From: an uncultured Clostridium sp.
GTDB lineage: Bacteria; Bacillota; Clostridia; Lachnospirales; Lachnospiraceae
Reading direction: 5' to 3'
Length of the DNA: 61,843 nt
Assembly (NCBI GenBank): GCA_900547035.1
Contig: URFM01000015.1
Span: 1 to 61,843, forward strand
Positions 8,010 to 16,527 of the stretch are shown piece by piece; the first letter of the stretch is position 1, and each line of letters starts with the position of its first letter. The position numbers and the translations under genes are program-made. The notes under the pieces were generated by a model that had not been told where the DNA came from, searched no databases, and saw nothing but the letters and a program-made list of their open reading frames with translations.

Positions 8010-8825
8010 TTACTGCTGCTCTGCCGCCTCTTCCGAAATCGTTCCGGCTGCTCCCCCAATCACTTCCTGATACTCTGACGTATCCGGAATCGTCACCTGG
8101 ACCGTTTCACCGGGATTTTCTATCTGTGTGGTCATATCCATTACAAATCCGATTTCTTCTCCATCCATGGACATGGTCATATCCATGGCAATCCGGCTGG
8201 CCGTGTTGTACCCATCCGGATTAATGGTCATCTGGCAGTCAATGGAATTAAAGGTATAGTCCAGTCCCTCCAGAGCCTCCGTCGCTCCGGCTATGTTCAT
8301 GCCGCCCAGCAGTTCCTGAACCAGCTGTTTCATCTGTTCTCCGTCCATGTTGTAAGTCAGGATTGTGTTATCCCCGTCCTCAGAGGCCTCCAGGTTCTGA
8401 ATATACTCCAAATCATAGGATGTTCCGCCTGTCAGCTGTTTTGCCTGATTCATCATGTCCTCCAGGTCCATGGGATATTTCAGCTTAGCTCCCACCATAT
8501 CCATGTAATAGTAGCCGTCGGCGTAAAAATAGCTCATGTTCATGGTCTGTCCCGCCACATCGATAGAACCGTCCGCCTCATAAAGCAACTGGCCGCTCGT
8601 CAATCCGGAAGCCTTGATATCCATATTGATAGATAAATCGATGGATTCCTCCCCATAGCTGGCAGTAATCTGAATATCCGACACCGCCGCCATGCTGTCC
8701 ATCTGAGCGGATTTTTCCGCCGCTTCCTGGTAAATCTCCTCCGGTGTCTTTCTGGAGCAGCCGCCCAGGGACAGGGCCATCATCCCTGCCAGGACCAAAG
8801 CCAATACATTTCTTCCTCTTCTCAT
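8010..8825 (-). CDS. lipoprotein, LppX/LolA-like beta fold (DUF6612-like)
   Basis: 271 residues. The signal peptide RNVLALVLAGMMALSLGGCS ends in a lipobox with the acylated cysteine at position 23, so the mature protein is tethered to the outer face of the membrane. The rest is a run of amphipathic strands with repeated YYxDG-type motifs (YFYADGYYYMDM near 100) and a second half of similar character (TLT YNMDGEQM, MTMSMDGEEI). This is the look of LolA/LppX-like lipid-binding lipoproteins that Clostridia carry in many copies. The C-terminus is acidic and Ala-rich. Ligand unknown. It follows the L,D-transpeptidase gene by about 45 bases without a terminator, suggesting one transcript. The GGAGGACAG site confirms the start. 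Confidence 0.8.
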   Translation of the reverse strand: MRRGRNVLALVLAGMMALSLGGCSRKTPEEIYQEAAEKSAQMDSMAAVSDIQITASYGEESIDLSINMDIKASGLTSGQLLYEADGSIDVAGQTMNMSYFYADGYYYMDMVGAKLKYPMDLEDMMNQAKQLTGGTSYDLEYIQNLEASEDGDNTILTYNMDGEQMKQLVQELLGGMNIAGATEALEGLDYTFNSIDCQMTINPDGYNTASRIAMDMTMSMDGEEIGFVMDMTTQIENPGETVQVTIPDTSEYQEVIGGAAGTISEEAAEQQ

Positions 8826-8870
8826 CTCTGTCCTCCATTTATGATTTTTAACCGCTCTGAACAGCCGTTT

Positions 8871-9638
8871 TTACTTCAGGCTTTCCAGATTCGGAGCGAT
8901 TACGATTCTGGTATTCTCTGTTACCGTCCGAAGCAGCTGCTCCATCCGCTCCTGGGGAAGACGGATGCAGCCTGCGGAGCCATTGTCCGGGCTGGCGGTA
9001 TAACAGTGCAGGAAAATGGCTGAACCTTTCCCCGGAACACATTCTTCATTATAATTTAAAGCCAGGGCATAATTATAGTATGGTGAGCAGGCCGGCAGAT
9101 TTTCCGCGGAATTCCAGTCCGCCGGAGTTTGAGCCGTATTCACCAGCTGATTGTAATAGGCGCTTGCAGGATCGTCCACCCAGCGGTCCCCCTCCCGAAT
9201 CAGATGGTAGGGGAGAATGGCCCCGGGATTTTCCAGCAGTCCGAACGCCAGGGTAAAGGAGTAGGTTCCGGAAGGCGTCTTTCCGTCCCCTTCCGCCTTA
9301 TCCGCTGTAATTCCATTCCTGCCTACGATTCCGGCCTCCTGCCAGGCCAGTCCCCAGTTTTCCTGTTCGTTCTTCTGGTAGTAAAATACGTCCGCATTGC
9401 AGCCGCCGGTTCCCACCACCACGATCATCTGATCCGCTTCCCGGGCGGCCTCCAGGTTCTCCGGGATAATCTGCCCGTCCTTTACCGGAACTCCTGGCAT
9501 TTCTTCCTCTGTCATGGAAACGCCCGGCCCCGTCATCGTATCCTCTTGTTTCACCTGGCCTGCTCCGAAGCTGCATGTGGTAGTGGACACTGCCGCCAAA
9601 AGCCCCAGGAGAACCGCCGCTCTGTATCTTCTTTTCAT
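8871..9638 (-). CDS. secreted L,D-transpeptidase (YkuD family)
   Basis: 255 residues. Signal peptide or N-terminal anchor (RRYRAAVLLGLLAAVSTTTCSFG), an acidic linker to about 65, then the YkuD fold. The catalytic signature is present late in the chain: IFLHCYT with the conserved histidine, then SAGCIRLP with the nucleophilic cysteine, 24 residues from the C-terminus. The family forms 3-3 crosslinks in peptidoglycan or attaches other groups; some members act as carboxypeptidases. An ATG at 9642-9644 lies only 3 bases after GAGG, so the second ATG at 9636-9638 (spacing 9) is preferred. It probably shares a transcript with the downstream lipoprotein. Confidence 0.88.
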   Translation of the reverse strand: MKRRYRAAVLLGLLAAVSTTTCSFGAGQVKQEDTMTGPGVSMTEEEMPGVPVKDGQIIPENLEAAREADQMIVVVGTGGCNADVFYYQKNEQENWGLAWQEAGIVGRNGITADKAEGDGKTPSGTYSFTLAFGLLENPGAILPYHLIREGDRWVDDPASAYYNQLVNTAQTPADWNSAENLPACSPYYNYALALNYNEECVPGKGSAIFLHCYTASPDNGSAGCIRLPQERMEQLLRTVTENTRIVIAPNLESLK

Positions 9639-9760
9639 TTTCATCTTCCTCGTTTGTTCCGGCTTTCTCTCAAGCCGTTTTTTCTGATTCCAATTATACG
9701 GGAAACAAGTGGAAAAATATATGGAAATATTCTTACAATTTTGTTACCTTTCCGCCATAA

Positions 9761-9799
9761 CAAAACAGAGACTCCCGGAGAAATTCCGGAAATCTCTGT
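9761..9799 (-). terminator. leuS terminator
   Basis: On the minus strand an ACAGAGA-TTTCCGG arm pairs with CCGG-AGTCTCTGT around a small loop and is followed by TTTTGTT. It begins 13 bases after the leuS stop. Confidence 0.8.
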
Positions 9800-9811
9800 C
9801 TGCCAAAGGGC

Positions 9812-12229
9812 CTAGCCTTTCACCACCAGATTAATAATCCTGCCAGGCACATAGATTTCTTTTACTATAGTTCCGTTTAAACGGTCCGCCACCGCTTCTT
9901 TTCCTGCTGAGATGGCCTCTTCTTTTGCCACGTCTGCCGGCAGACTGATCACCGCTCTGGTCTTTCCGTTGACCTGTACGGCGATTTCCACCTCATCATC
10001 CTTCATGGCCTCCTCGTCAAACTCCGGCCAGGAAGCATGGAACACGCTGTCGGTTCCGCCCAGCTGCTGCCACAGCTCTTCTCCCATATGGGGGGCGAAG
10101 GGCGCTAAAAGAATTACAAAGGTTCTCAGCGTCTCCTTATCAATACCGCCTTCCTTCTTGGCCAGCTCGATCAGCTTATTGTTGTACTCCATGAAACCGG
10201 AAATGACGGTGTTCAGGCTGAACTGGTTAAATCTCTGCTCAATATCGTAAACCAGCTTATGACGGATTTTGAGCATCTCCTTGGTAGGCTTGATGTCCTT
10301 GTCCTTGCTGTCCATCACCAGGTTCCAGAAACGATTCAGGAAACGTGAAACGCCTTCAATGCCCCGATCGTCCCACTCCGCATCCAACTCCGGCGGTCCT
10401 ACAAAGAGCTCGTAAAGCCGCAGAGAGTCACAGCCGTAATCTCTCACCAGGTCATCGGGAGAGACCACATTGCCCTTGGACTTACTCATCTTAATGCCGT
10501 TCTTTCCGGTAATCATACCCTGATTAAACAGCTTGGTAAAGGGCTCGTCGAAGTCGATGACGCCGATATCGCAGAGGAACTTGGTATAGAATCTGGAATA
10601 GAGCAGGTGAAGAACCGCATGCTCTACACCACCGATATACATATCCACCGGCAGGTACTTGTCCGCCTTCTCCCGGGATACCAGTTCCTTGTCGTTGTGA
10701 CTGTCTACATAGCGCAGGAAGTACCAGGAAGAACCGGCCCACTGGGGCATGGTATTGGTTTCCCGCTTGGAGGGAGCGCCGCAAACCGGGCAGGTGCAGT
10801 TGACCCACTCGTCGATGGCCGCCAGAGGAGATTCTCCGGTGCCGGTAGGCTGATAACTCTCCACCTCCGGAAGCTTTAAGGGCAGCTCCTCCTCCGGTAC
10901 GGGAACGCAGCCGCACTTGGGGCAATGAATAATCGGGATAGGTTCTCCCCAGTAGCGCTGACGGGAGAATACCCAGTCTCTTAACTTATAGTTTACGGTC
11001 TTGCGTCCGAAGCCCTTTTCCTCAATCATATGGGGAGCTTCCTGTTTCAGCACGGCAGATTCCATGCCGTTCCACTCGCCGGAATTAATTACAATTCCGT
11101 TGGCATCGGTGTAGGCTTCGGTCATATTTTCGATTTCCTTGCCGTCCTTGGCGATTACCTGGACAATAGGAAGGCCGAACTTCTTGGCAAATTCGAAGTC
11201 GCGGTCGTCATGGGCGGGTACGCACATGATCGCGCCGGTACCGTAGTCCGCCAGTACGTAGTCGGACAGCCAGATGGGTGTCTTGGCCCCGTTTAACGGG
11301 TTGATTGCATAGCTTCCGGTAAATACGCCGGTCTTTTCCTTGGCCTGCATCCGATCCACATTGGAGCGCATGGAGGAGTCGAAAATGTATTTCTCTACCG
11401 CCTCTCTGGTCTCGTCGGTAGCCAGGCTCTTCGCCAGGGGATGCTCCGGAGCCAGTACCATGAAGGTAGCGCCGTAGAGGGTATCGGGTCTTGTGGTGTA
11501 GACCGTAATCTTCTCCTCTCTGCCATCGATGGGGAAGTCCACCTCAGCACCGTAGGATTTTCCAATCCAGTCGGTCTGCATCTTCTTAACCTTCTCCGGC
11601 CAGTCCAGCTTATCCAGGTCATTTAACAGGCGCTCCGCGTAGGCGGTAATCTTTAACATCCACTGGCGGAGGTTCTTTTTGGTTACCGGAGTGCCGCAGC
11701 GCTCGCAGCAGCCATTGACTACTTCTTCGTTTGCCAGGCCTGTCTTGCAGGAAGGACACCAGTTAATGGGGAACTCCTTCTCGTAGGCCAGACCGTGCTT
11801 GAACATCTGGACGAAAATCCACTGGGTCCACTTATAGAACGCGGGGTCCGTGGTATTGACCTCCATATCCCAGTCGTAGATTGCCGCAATCTGCTGAATC
11901 TGCCGCTTGATATTTTTGATGTTCTCCGCTGTGGACTTGGCCGGATGAACGCCCATCTTGATGGCGTAGTTCTCCGCCGGAAGTCCAAAGGCGTCCCAAC
12001 CCATGGGGTGGATGACGTATTTGCCCTTTAACAGCTGATAACGGCTCCAGACATCAGAAATCACGTATCCTCTCCAGTGTCCTACATGAAGTCCGCTGCC
12101 TGAGGGGTAGGGAAACATATCCAGACAATAGTATTTTTCCTTTTTCCCGTCATTGACGTTGATGGGATGCTTCTCCCAGTTCTCGCGCCATTTTTCCTCA
12201 ATGGCGCTGTGGTTGTACTGCGTTGCCAT
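9812..12229 (-). CDS. leuS: leucyl-tRNA synthetase
   Basis: 805 residues, the expected length for a bacterial LeuRS. It charges tRNA(Leu) with leucine in the cytoplasm. The HIGH-type motif appears in PYPSGSGLHVGHWRGY near residue 42, the editing (CP1) domain follows (TTRPDTLYGATFMVLAPEHP near 230), zinc-binding cysteines occur in PSCKTGLANEEVV and CPKCG, and KMSKSKGN lies near 575. The frame is open to 12283, but the ATG at 12227-12229 follows a GGAGGAAAG site and begins the typical MATQYNH start, so the upstream 18 codons are leader. A T-box riboswitch for leucine sits upstream. Confidence 0.98.
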   Translation of the reverse strand: MATQYNHSAIEEKWRENWEKHPINVNDGKKEKYYCLDMFPYPSGSGLHVGHWRGYVISDVWSRYQLLKGKYVIHPMGWDAFGLPAENYAIKMGVHPAKSTAENIKNIKRQIQQIAAIYDWDMEVNTTDPAFYKWTQWIFVQMFKHGLAYEKEFPINWCPSCKTGLANEEVVNGCCERCGTPVTKKNLRQWMLKITAYAERLLNDLDKLDWPEKVKKMQTDWIGKSYGAEVDFPIDGREEKITVYTTRPDTLYGATFMVLAPEHPLAKSLATDETREAVEKYIFDSSMRSNVDRMQAKEKTGVFTGSYAINPLNGAKTPIWLSDYVLADYGTGAIMCVPAHDDRDFEFAKKFGLPIVQVIAKDGKEIENMTEAYTDANGIVINSGEWNGMESAVLKQEAPHMIEEKGFGRKTVNYKLRDWVFSRQRYWGEPIPIIHCPKCGCVPVPEEELPLKLPEVESYQPTGTGESPLAAIDEWVNCTCPVCGAPSKRETNTMPQWAGSSWYFLRYVDSHNDKELVSREKADKYLPVDMYIGGVEHAVLHLLYSRFYTKFLCDIGVIDFDEPFTKLFNQGMITGKNGIKMSKSKGNVVSPDDLVRDYGCDSLRLYELFVGPPELDAEWDDRGIEGVSRFLNRFWNLVMDSKDKDIKPTKEMLKIRHKLVYDIEQRFNQFSLNTVISGFMEYNNKLIELAKKEGGIDKETLRTFVILLAPFAPHMGEELWQQLGGTDSVFHASWPEFDEEAMKDDEVEIAVQVNGKTRAVISLPADVAKEEAISAGKEAVADRLNGTIVKEIYVPGRIINLVVKG

Positions 12230-12323
12230 TTTCTTCTTTCCTCCAAATTTCCTGCGGCCGCACAGGCATTGTACTCGTAACACCCCCGGGTACTAGGCTC
12301 GACAAGACCTCGCCAAGTGCTCG

Positions 12324-12367
12324 TAAAAAAAATCCTGCGTCTCCTGGATTACAAGAGACGCAGGATG
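12324..12367 (-). terminator. T-box-controlled terminator of leuS
   Basis: A perfect 12-base stem ATCCTGCGTCTC / GAGACGCAGGAT (12332-12343 with 12355-12366) with an 11-base loop, followed on minus by seven T. It is the terminator half of the leuS T-box switch and is displaced by the antiterminator when uncharged tRNA(Leu) binds. Confidence 0.9.
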
Positions 12368-12600
12368 AATCCCGCGCGGTACCACTCTGTTTCACGTCCT
12401 TTAAACTCTAATTTACAGACGCGCACTCAAATCCCTTTAACGGCGGGTCTCCGTCCTGTCCTACTAAAATTGCGGCTGTCCAAGGCTTTTCGTTCGGCAG
12501 GCTGCTCCGGGACCAGTTGGGCCAGCCCGCTCCTCCGGCTCGCACCACCCGCCGGATCTCTGAAGGACGAACTTTGGCTTACTACTTCCCTTCACCGCAT
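12324..12600 (-). ncRNA. T-box riboswitch, leucine type, leuS leader
   Basis: The T-box core AGAGTGGTACCGCG lies on minus at 12388-12375. The variable base of TGGN is T, which pairs with an A discriminator, as in tRNA(Leu). Stem I runs from GCGGT (12598-12594) to its closing partner near 12473. Its lower internal loop contains CCTTGGAC (12485-12478), with CTT and TTG, both Leu codons, as specifier candidates. An AGAGA bulge and a GGTGGTGCGAG apical segment are also recognisable. A 12-bp terminator follows. The sequence supports transcriptional control by uncharged tRNA(Leu); which codon is the specifier remains open. Confidence 0.92.
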
Positions 12601-12612
12601 TTTATCATAATA

Positions 12613-12705
12613 GTTCAGAACGGCAGTAAAACAGGGACAAAAGCAGACATTAAGCTTGCTTATAAGCTTGCTTTTGTTCCCGTTTTCGTATCATATGTCC
12701 TGAAC
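12613..12705. repeat. nested long palindrome between leuS and pncB
   Basis: Three stems lie inside one another. The outer is GTTCAGAAC (12613) with GTCCTGAAC (12697), one mismatch. The middle is AAAAC-A-GGGACAAAAGCA (from 12628) with TGCTTTTGTTCCCGTTTT (12669-12686). The inner is AAGCTT / AAGCTT (12652 and 12664). No T-run follows on either strand, so it is not an ordinary terminator. Its leuS-side edge is within 20 bases of a TATGAT-like -10 for leuS. Confidence 0.7.
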
Positions 12706-12776
12706 AGTTACAATTTAGCATATCCGGGCCCGGCTGTCAATGGAATTCAAAGATTGTTATTTTTTTATCAAATATA

Positions 12777-12804
12777 TTGTTTTTTGTAAAATTTATGTTA
12801 TACT
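12777..12804 (+). promoter_or_regulatory. pncB promoter with extended -10
   Basis: TTGTTT (12777-12782), 16 bases, TATACT (12799-12804), preceded by TG at the extended -10 position (12796-12797). The leader to the ATG is about 33 bases. Confidence 0.7.
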
Positions 12805-12844
12805 ACTACACAATTCAGGTAAAATACAGACGGAGGAAACCGAA

Positions 12845-14317
12845 ATGGAAAATATGGAGCATAAGAACCTTACCTTGTTGACAGACCTGTATGAACTGAC
12901 TATGATGCAGGGATATTTTAAAGAAAAAGACGCAAATGAAACGGTAGTCTTTGACATGTTTTACCGCAATAACCCTCATGGAAACGGGTTCGCCATCTGC
13001 GCAGGACTGGAGCAGGTGATTGAGTACATTGAAAATCTGCGTTTTTCCAATGACGACATCGACTATCTGCGAAGCCTGAAGCTTTTCGACGAGGATTTTC
13101 TGGAATACCTTCACGACTTCCGCTTCACAGGGGATATCTACGCCATTCCGGAGGGAACGGTGGTATTTCCGAGAGAGCCTCTGGTTAAAGTGGTTGCTCC
13201 GATTATGCAGGCCCAGTTAATTGAAACCGCTCTTCTTACCCTGATTAACCACCAGAGCTTAATCGCCACCAAGGCAGCCCGGGTCATCCATGCGGCAAAG
13301 GGCGACGGCGTGATGGAGTTCGGACTCCGGAGAGCTCAGGGGCCGGATGCCGGCATCTACGGCGCAAGAGCCGCCATGATCGCGGGCTGTATCGGTACCT
13401 CCAACGTGCTGGCAGGAAAGATGTTTGATGTTCCCGTCAAGGGCACTCACGCTCACAGCTGGATTATGAGTTTTCCCGACGAGCTGACCGCCTTCCGCAC
13501 CTACGCCAAGCTCTATCCATCTGCCTGTATTCTTCTGGTTGACACCTATGACACCTTAAATTCCGGCGTTCCCAACGCCATCCAGGTATTTAAGGAAATG
13601 CGGGAAGCCGGAATCCCCTTAACTTTCTACGGAATCCGTCTGGACAGCGGAGACCTGGCTTACCTGTCCAAGAAAGCTAAAAAGATGCTGGACGAGGCCG
13701 GGTTCAGCGATGCCGTTATTTCCGCCTCCAACGATTTGGATGAGGATTTAATCAGCAGCCTGAAGGCTCAGGGAGCAGCCATCAATTCCTGGGGGGTGGG
13801 AACCAATTTGATTACCTCCAAGGACTGCCCCTCCTTCGGCGGCGTTTACAAGCTGGCCGCGGTAAAAGAGAAAAACGGCAACGGCTTTATTCCCAAAATT
13901 AAGCTGTCGGAAAACGCGGAGAAAATCACTAATCCCGGCAATAAAACCATTCAGCGGATCTATAATAAAGAGACCGGAAAGATTATCGCTGACCTGATTT
14001 GCCTGGCGGATGAAAAATTCAGCCCGGAAAACTCCATGCTTCTCTTCGACCCTATTCAGACCTGGAAAAAAACCTTCCTGGCCCCAGGCACCTACACACT
14101 CCGCGAGCTGCTGGTTCCTGTGTTCCAGGGCGGAACTTGCGTTTACCATTCTCCAAAAGTAATGGAGATTCAGGCCTATTGCCGGAAGGAACTGGATACT
14201 CTCTGGGATGAGTCCAAACGTCTGGTCAATCCCCATACGGTTCATGTGGACTTATCCAACGAACTATGGCATATGAAGAAACAGCTTCTGGATACTTACC
14301 ACCATGAGATCGGATAA
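12845..14317 (+). CDS. pncB: nicotinate phosphoribosyltransferase
   Basis: 490 residues. It converts nicotinate and PRPP to nicotinate mononucleotide in the Preiss-Handler salvage route to NAD, in the cytoplasm. It starts with the family's LTDLYELTMMQGYF at residues 9-22. The phosphorylatable histidine region is GTHAHSWIMSF near 200, and the phosphate-binding glycine and aspartate stretches IRLDSGDLAYLSK near 275 and NDLDEDLI near 300 are intact. The C-terminal extension with PF04095-type layout is full length. The ATG at 12845 follows GGAGG with 8 bases; an upstream in-frame ATG at 12740 has no site. The nadE gene for the final NAD step is also in this window, 30 kb away. Confidence 0.97.
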   Translation: MENMEHKNLTLLTDLYELTMMQGYFKEKDANETVVFDMFYRNNPHGNGFAICAGLEQVIEYIENLRFSNDDIDYLRSLKLFDEDFLEYLHDFRFTGDIYAIPEGTVVFPREPLVKVVAPIMQAQLIETALLTLINHQSLIATKAARVIHAAKGDGVMEFGLRRAQGPDAGIYGARAAMIAGCIGTSNVLAGKMFDVPVKGTHAHSWIMSFPDELTAFRTYAKLYPSACILLVDTYDTLNSGVPNAIQVFKEMREAGIPLTFYGIRLDSGDLAYLSKKAKKMLDEAGFSDAVISASNDLDEDLISSLKAQGAAINSWGVGTNLITSKDCPSFGGVYKLAAVKEKNGNGFIPKIKLSENAEKITNPGNKTIQRIYNKETGKIIADLICLADEKFSPENSMLLFDPIQTWKKTFLAPGTYTLRELLVPVFQGGTCVYHSPKVMEIQAYCRKELDTLWDESKRLVNPHTVHVDLSNELWHMKKQLLDTYHHEIG

Positions 14318-15278
14318 GTCTTCTCCCGCCAAACTCCAGTGGGGCGGCCTTCCCTTCCACTCTCTCAGCTGGGATCTGAAGCAGCGATTTGGAAAAAAGC
14401 TTTACAAGCTGTCCTTGGACGGCGGCATGACTTGCCCCAACCGGGACGGGACCCTTGGAAGGGGCGGCTGCATTTTCTGCAGCGCAGGCGGTTCCGGCGA
14501 TTTTGCGGCTCCTTATGAACAGGATTTGAATCTTCAGATTCAAAGGGCCAGGGCTCAGACCTCGGGAAAAGCAAAAATACCGTCCCCCCCTTCCTACATC
14601 GCCTATTTCCAGTCTTACACTAACACCTACGCTCCTTTAGATTATCTGGAAAAACTGTTTTTCACGGCCGCTGCCCATCCGGATGTGGCAGTGGTCTCCG
14701 TTGCCACCCGGCCGGATTGTCTGCCGGACCCGGTTATCGCCCTTCTTTCAAGGGTTAATCAAATCAAGCCTGTGTGGGTAGAGTTGGGACTTCAAACTAT
14801 CCATGAGGATACTGCCGCCTTTATCCGCCGCGGTTATCCGCTTCCGGTTTTTGAGGATGCCTGCCGCCGCCTCAGGGAAGCAGGGCTGGAAACCATTATC
14901 CATGTAATTTTAGGACTTCCCGGAGAAAATGCGGCCCGCAGTCTGGAAACCGTCTCCTACCTGTCAGATCACAATCTTGGGGACGGCGTCAAGCTCCAGC
15001 TCCTCCACATACTAAAAGGAACGGATCTGGGGCAGCTTTATCTGCAAAATCCGTTCCCTCTCTATACAATGGAAGATTACCTGGACCTGGTTATCGACTG
15101 CGTGGAAGTTCTTCCGCCCCGGATGGTCATTCACCGGCTCACCGGCGACGGACCCAAAGACCTTCTCATCGCTCCTCTGTGGAGCCGAAACAAGCGTCGG
15201 GTTCTGGGAAGCCTGTACAAACGCTTTAAGGAGCGCAACACTTGGCAGGGAAAACTTTATTCAGAACCATCCTTCTGA
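14304..15278 (+). CDS. radical SAM protein, TIGR01212 family (YtqA/YhcC-like)
   Basis: 324 residues. The radical-SAM cluster cysteines are in TCPNRDGTLGRGGCIFC near residues 43-59, the variant C-x(n)-C-x2-C spacing typical of this family. The core barrel follows (YFQSYTNTYAPLDYLEKLF, VSVATRPDCLPD, VWVELGLQTIHEDT, HVILGLPGE). Its chemistry is not established; the E. coli relative YhcC is likewise uncharacterised. It overlaps the end of pncB by 14 bases, which points to translational coupling and one transcript. Its 3' end in turn overlaps the convergent capA-like gene by 22 bases. Confidence 0.92.
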   Translation: MRSDKSSPAKLQWGGLPFHSLSWDLKQRFGKKLYKLSLDGGMTCPNRDGTLGRGGCIFCSAGGSGDFAAPYEQDLNLQIQRARAQTSGKAKIPSPPSYIAYFQSYTNTYAPLDYLEKLFFTAAAHPDVAVVSVATRPDCLPDPVIALLSRVNQIKPVWVELGLQTIHEDTAAFIRRGYPLPVFEDACRRLREAGLETIIHVILGLPGENAARSLETVSYLSDHNLGDGVKLQLLHILKGTDLGQLYLQNPFPLYTMEDYLDLVIDCVEVLPPRMVIHRLTGDGPKDLLIAPLWSRNKRRVLGSLYKRFKERNTWQGKLYSEPSF

Positions 15279-16489
15279 TCCCCGGCAGCCGGCCATACCC
15301 TGCCTTCCCCATCAACGTTCACTTCATAAGAAATGCCTGTCATGTAACTGTAAAATTCCTCCTGCTCCCCTGCCTCCGTCAAAGCCCGGGTATATCCGGC
15401 CCCGGAGGTAGCGGGAATCAGGGACAGCTTTACAGAATCCGCCTCTTCCAGTTCCACCTTTAAAAGAGCAGTTCTGGGAATGCTGCTTCCAAACACGAAA
15501 TTTCCCAGACTGTATATAATAGGCTTTCCCTGATAATACTCGATTCCCTGCAGCACATGTGGGTGGCTCCCCACCACAAGATCCGCTCCCGCGTCAATAT
15601 ACTGCTTACCCATAGTTCTCTGATATTCTTCCGGGTGCTCCGCCCGTTCAATTCCCCAGTGAACGTAGACAACCACATAGTCGCAGATCTCGTTCAGTTT
15701 CTCGATCTCCTGAATGGTAAGGGCTGGGTCGTAGGTCACCAGCATCCCGGGCTTTGTGGAGGTAGCGTTCCAGGAAGTCTCCGGTATCACCCGTGAAGCG
15801 CCCAAAAAGCCGATGGTCTTTCCCTGGATCTTTACTGTCACCGGCGCCTTCGCCTCCTCCAGATTCCGTCCGGCTCCCACATGGAGAATTCCCGCTCCGT
15901 CCAGGGTGTCCAGAGTATCCACCAAGGCGTCAGTCCCAAAATCCAAAGCATGATTGTTTGCCAAGGTTACCAGATCTATCCCCATTTCCTGAAAAATAGA
16001 CACTTTCTCCGGAGGCAGACGGAAGGTATACTGTTTATCCGGCGCCGCCTCTCCCCTGGAACTGAAGGGAAACTCCTCATTGACCATAAACAAATCGGCT
16101 TTCCGGATTTCTCCCAGAAGATTTCCATCCAATACGCCGCCGAGTCCTCCTCCTGTGTTATAGGCATTCAACACATGGTCGGACAACAGCACGTCGCCGG
16201 CAAAGAGAAGGGTGATGGGTTCTTCCGGCTGCGGTTCCCCGGCTGTCTCATCTGCTGGCTGCGTGGCAGGGACAGACGTCTCCTGCTCAGAAGGCGCCTC
16301 CTCCAACTTGGCGTTTTCTTCTTCCCCGGCCTTGGAAGCTGCGTTTTCCGTTTCTTTTTCTGCGGCAGCCAGGGTTTCCACCTTTTCATAGGAGTTGCAG
16401 GCGCCTCTTCCGGCCAAAACTCCTAGGGCCGCGATTAAAAGGATTCCCAGCAGGGCAGCCGCGGCGGCCACTATGCCTTTTCCCTTCAT
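15257..16489 (-). CDS. CapA-family membrane-anchored metallophosphatase-fold protein
   Basis: 410 residues. An N-terminal membrane segment (about 6-26) is followed by a Glu/Ala-rich linker to about 90, then the CapA domain: LLFAGDVLLSDH, VNEEFPFS, VTLANNHALDFG near 175, VYVHWGIE near 275 and GSHPHVLQGIEYYQGKPIIYSLGNF near 310. CapA takes part in poly-gamma-glutamate export in Bacillus, but the lone clostridial copies have no capB or capC beside them, as here, so the role is unproven. It follows the degV gene by 38 bases on the same strand and is probably cotranscribed. AAAGGATGG precedes the ATG. Confidence 0.9.
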   Translation of the reverse strand: MKGKGIVAAAAALLGILLIAALGVLAGRGACNSYEKVETLAAAEKETENAASKAGEEENAKLEEAPSEQETSVPATQPADETAGEPQPEEPITLLFAGDVLLSDHVLNAYNTGGGLGGVLDGNLLGEIRKADLFMVNEEFPFSSRGEAAPDKQYTFRLPPEKVSIFQEMGIDLVTLANNHALDFGTDALVDTLDTLDGAGILHVGAGRNLEEAKAPVTVKIQGKTIGFLGASRVIPETSWNATSTKPGMLVTYDPALTIQEIEKLNEICDYVVVYVHWGIERAEHPEEYQRTMGKQYIDAGADLVVGSHPHVLQGIEYYQGKPIIYSLGNFVFGSSIPRTALLKVELEEADSVKLSLIPATSGAGYTRALTEAGEQEEFYSYMTGISYEVNVDGEGRVWPAAGDQKDGSE

Positions 16490-16527
16490 AATTCTAGTCC
16501 ATCCTTTCCATAGCTGTCATTATTCCG

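Noticed and set aside
12230..12283. Longer leuS reading frame (18 extra codons)
   Set aside because: The extension has no homology and the GGAGGAAAG site clearly serves the inner ATG.
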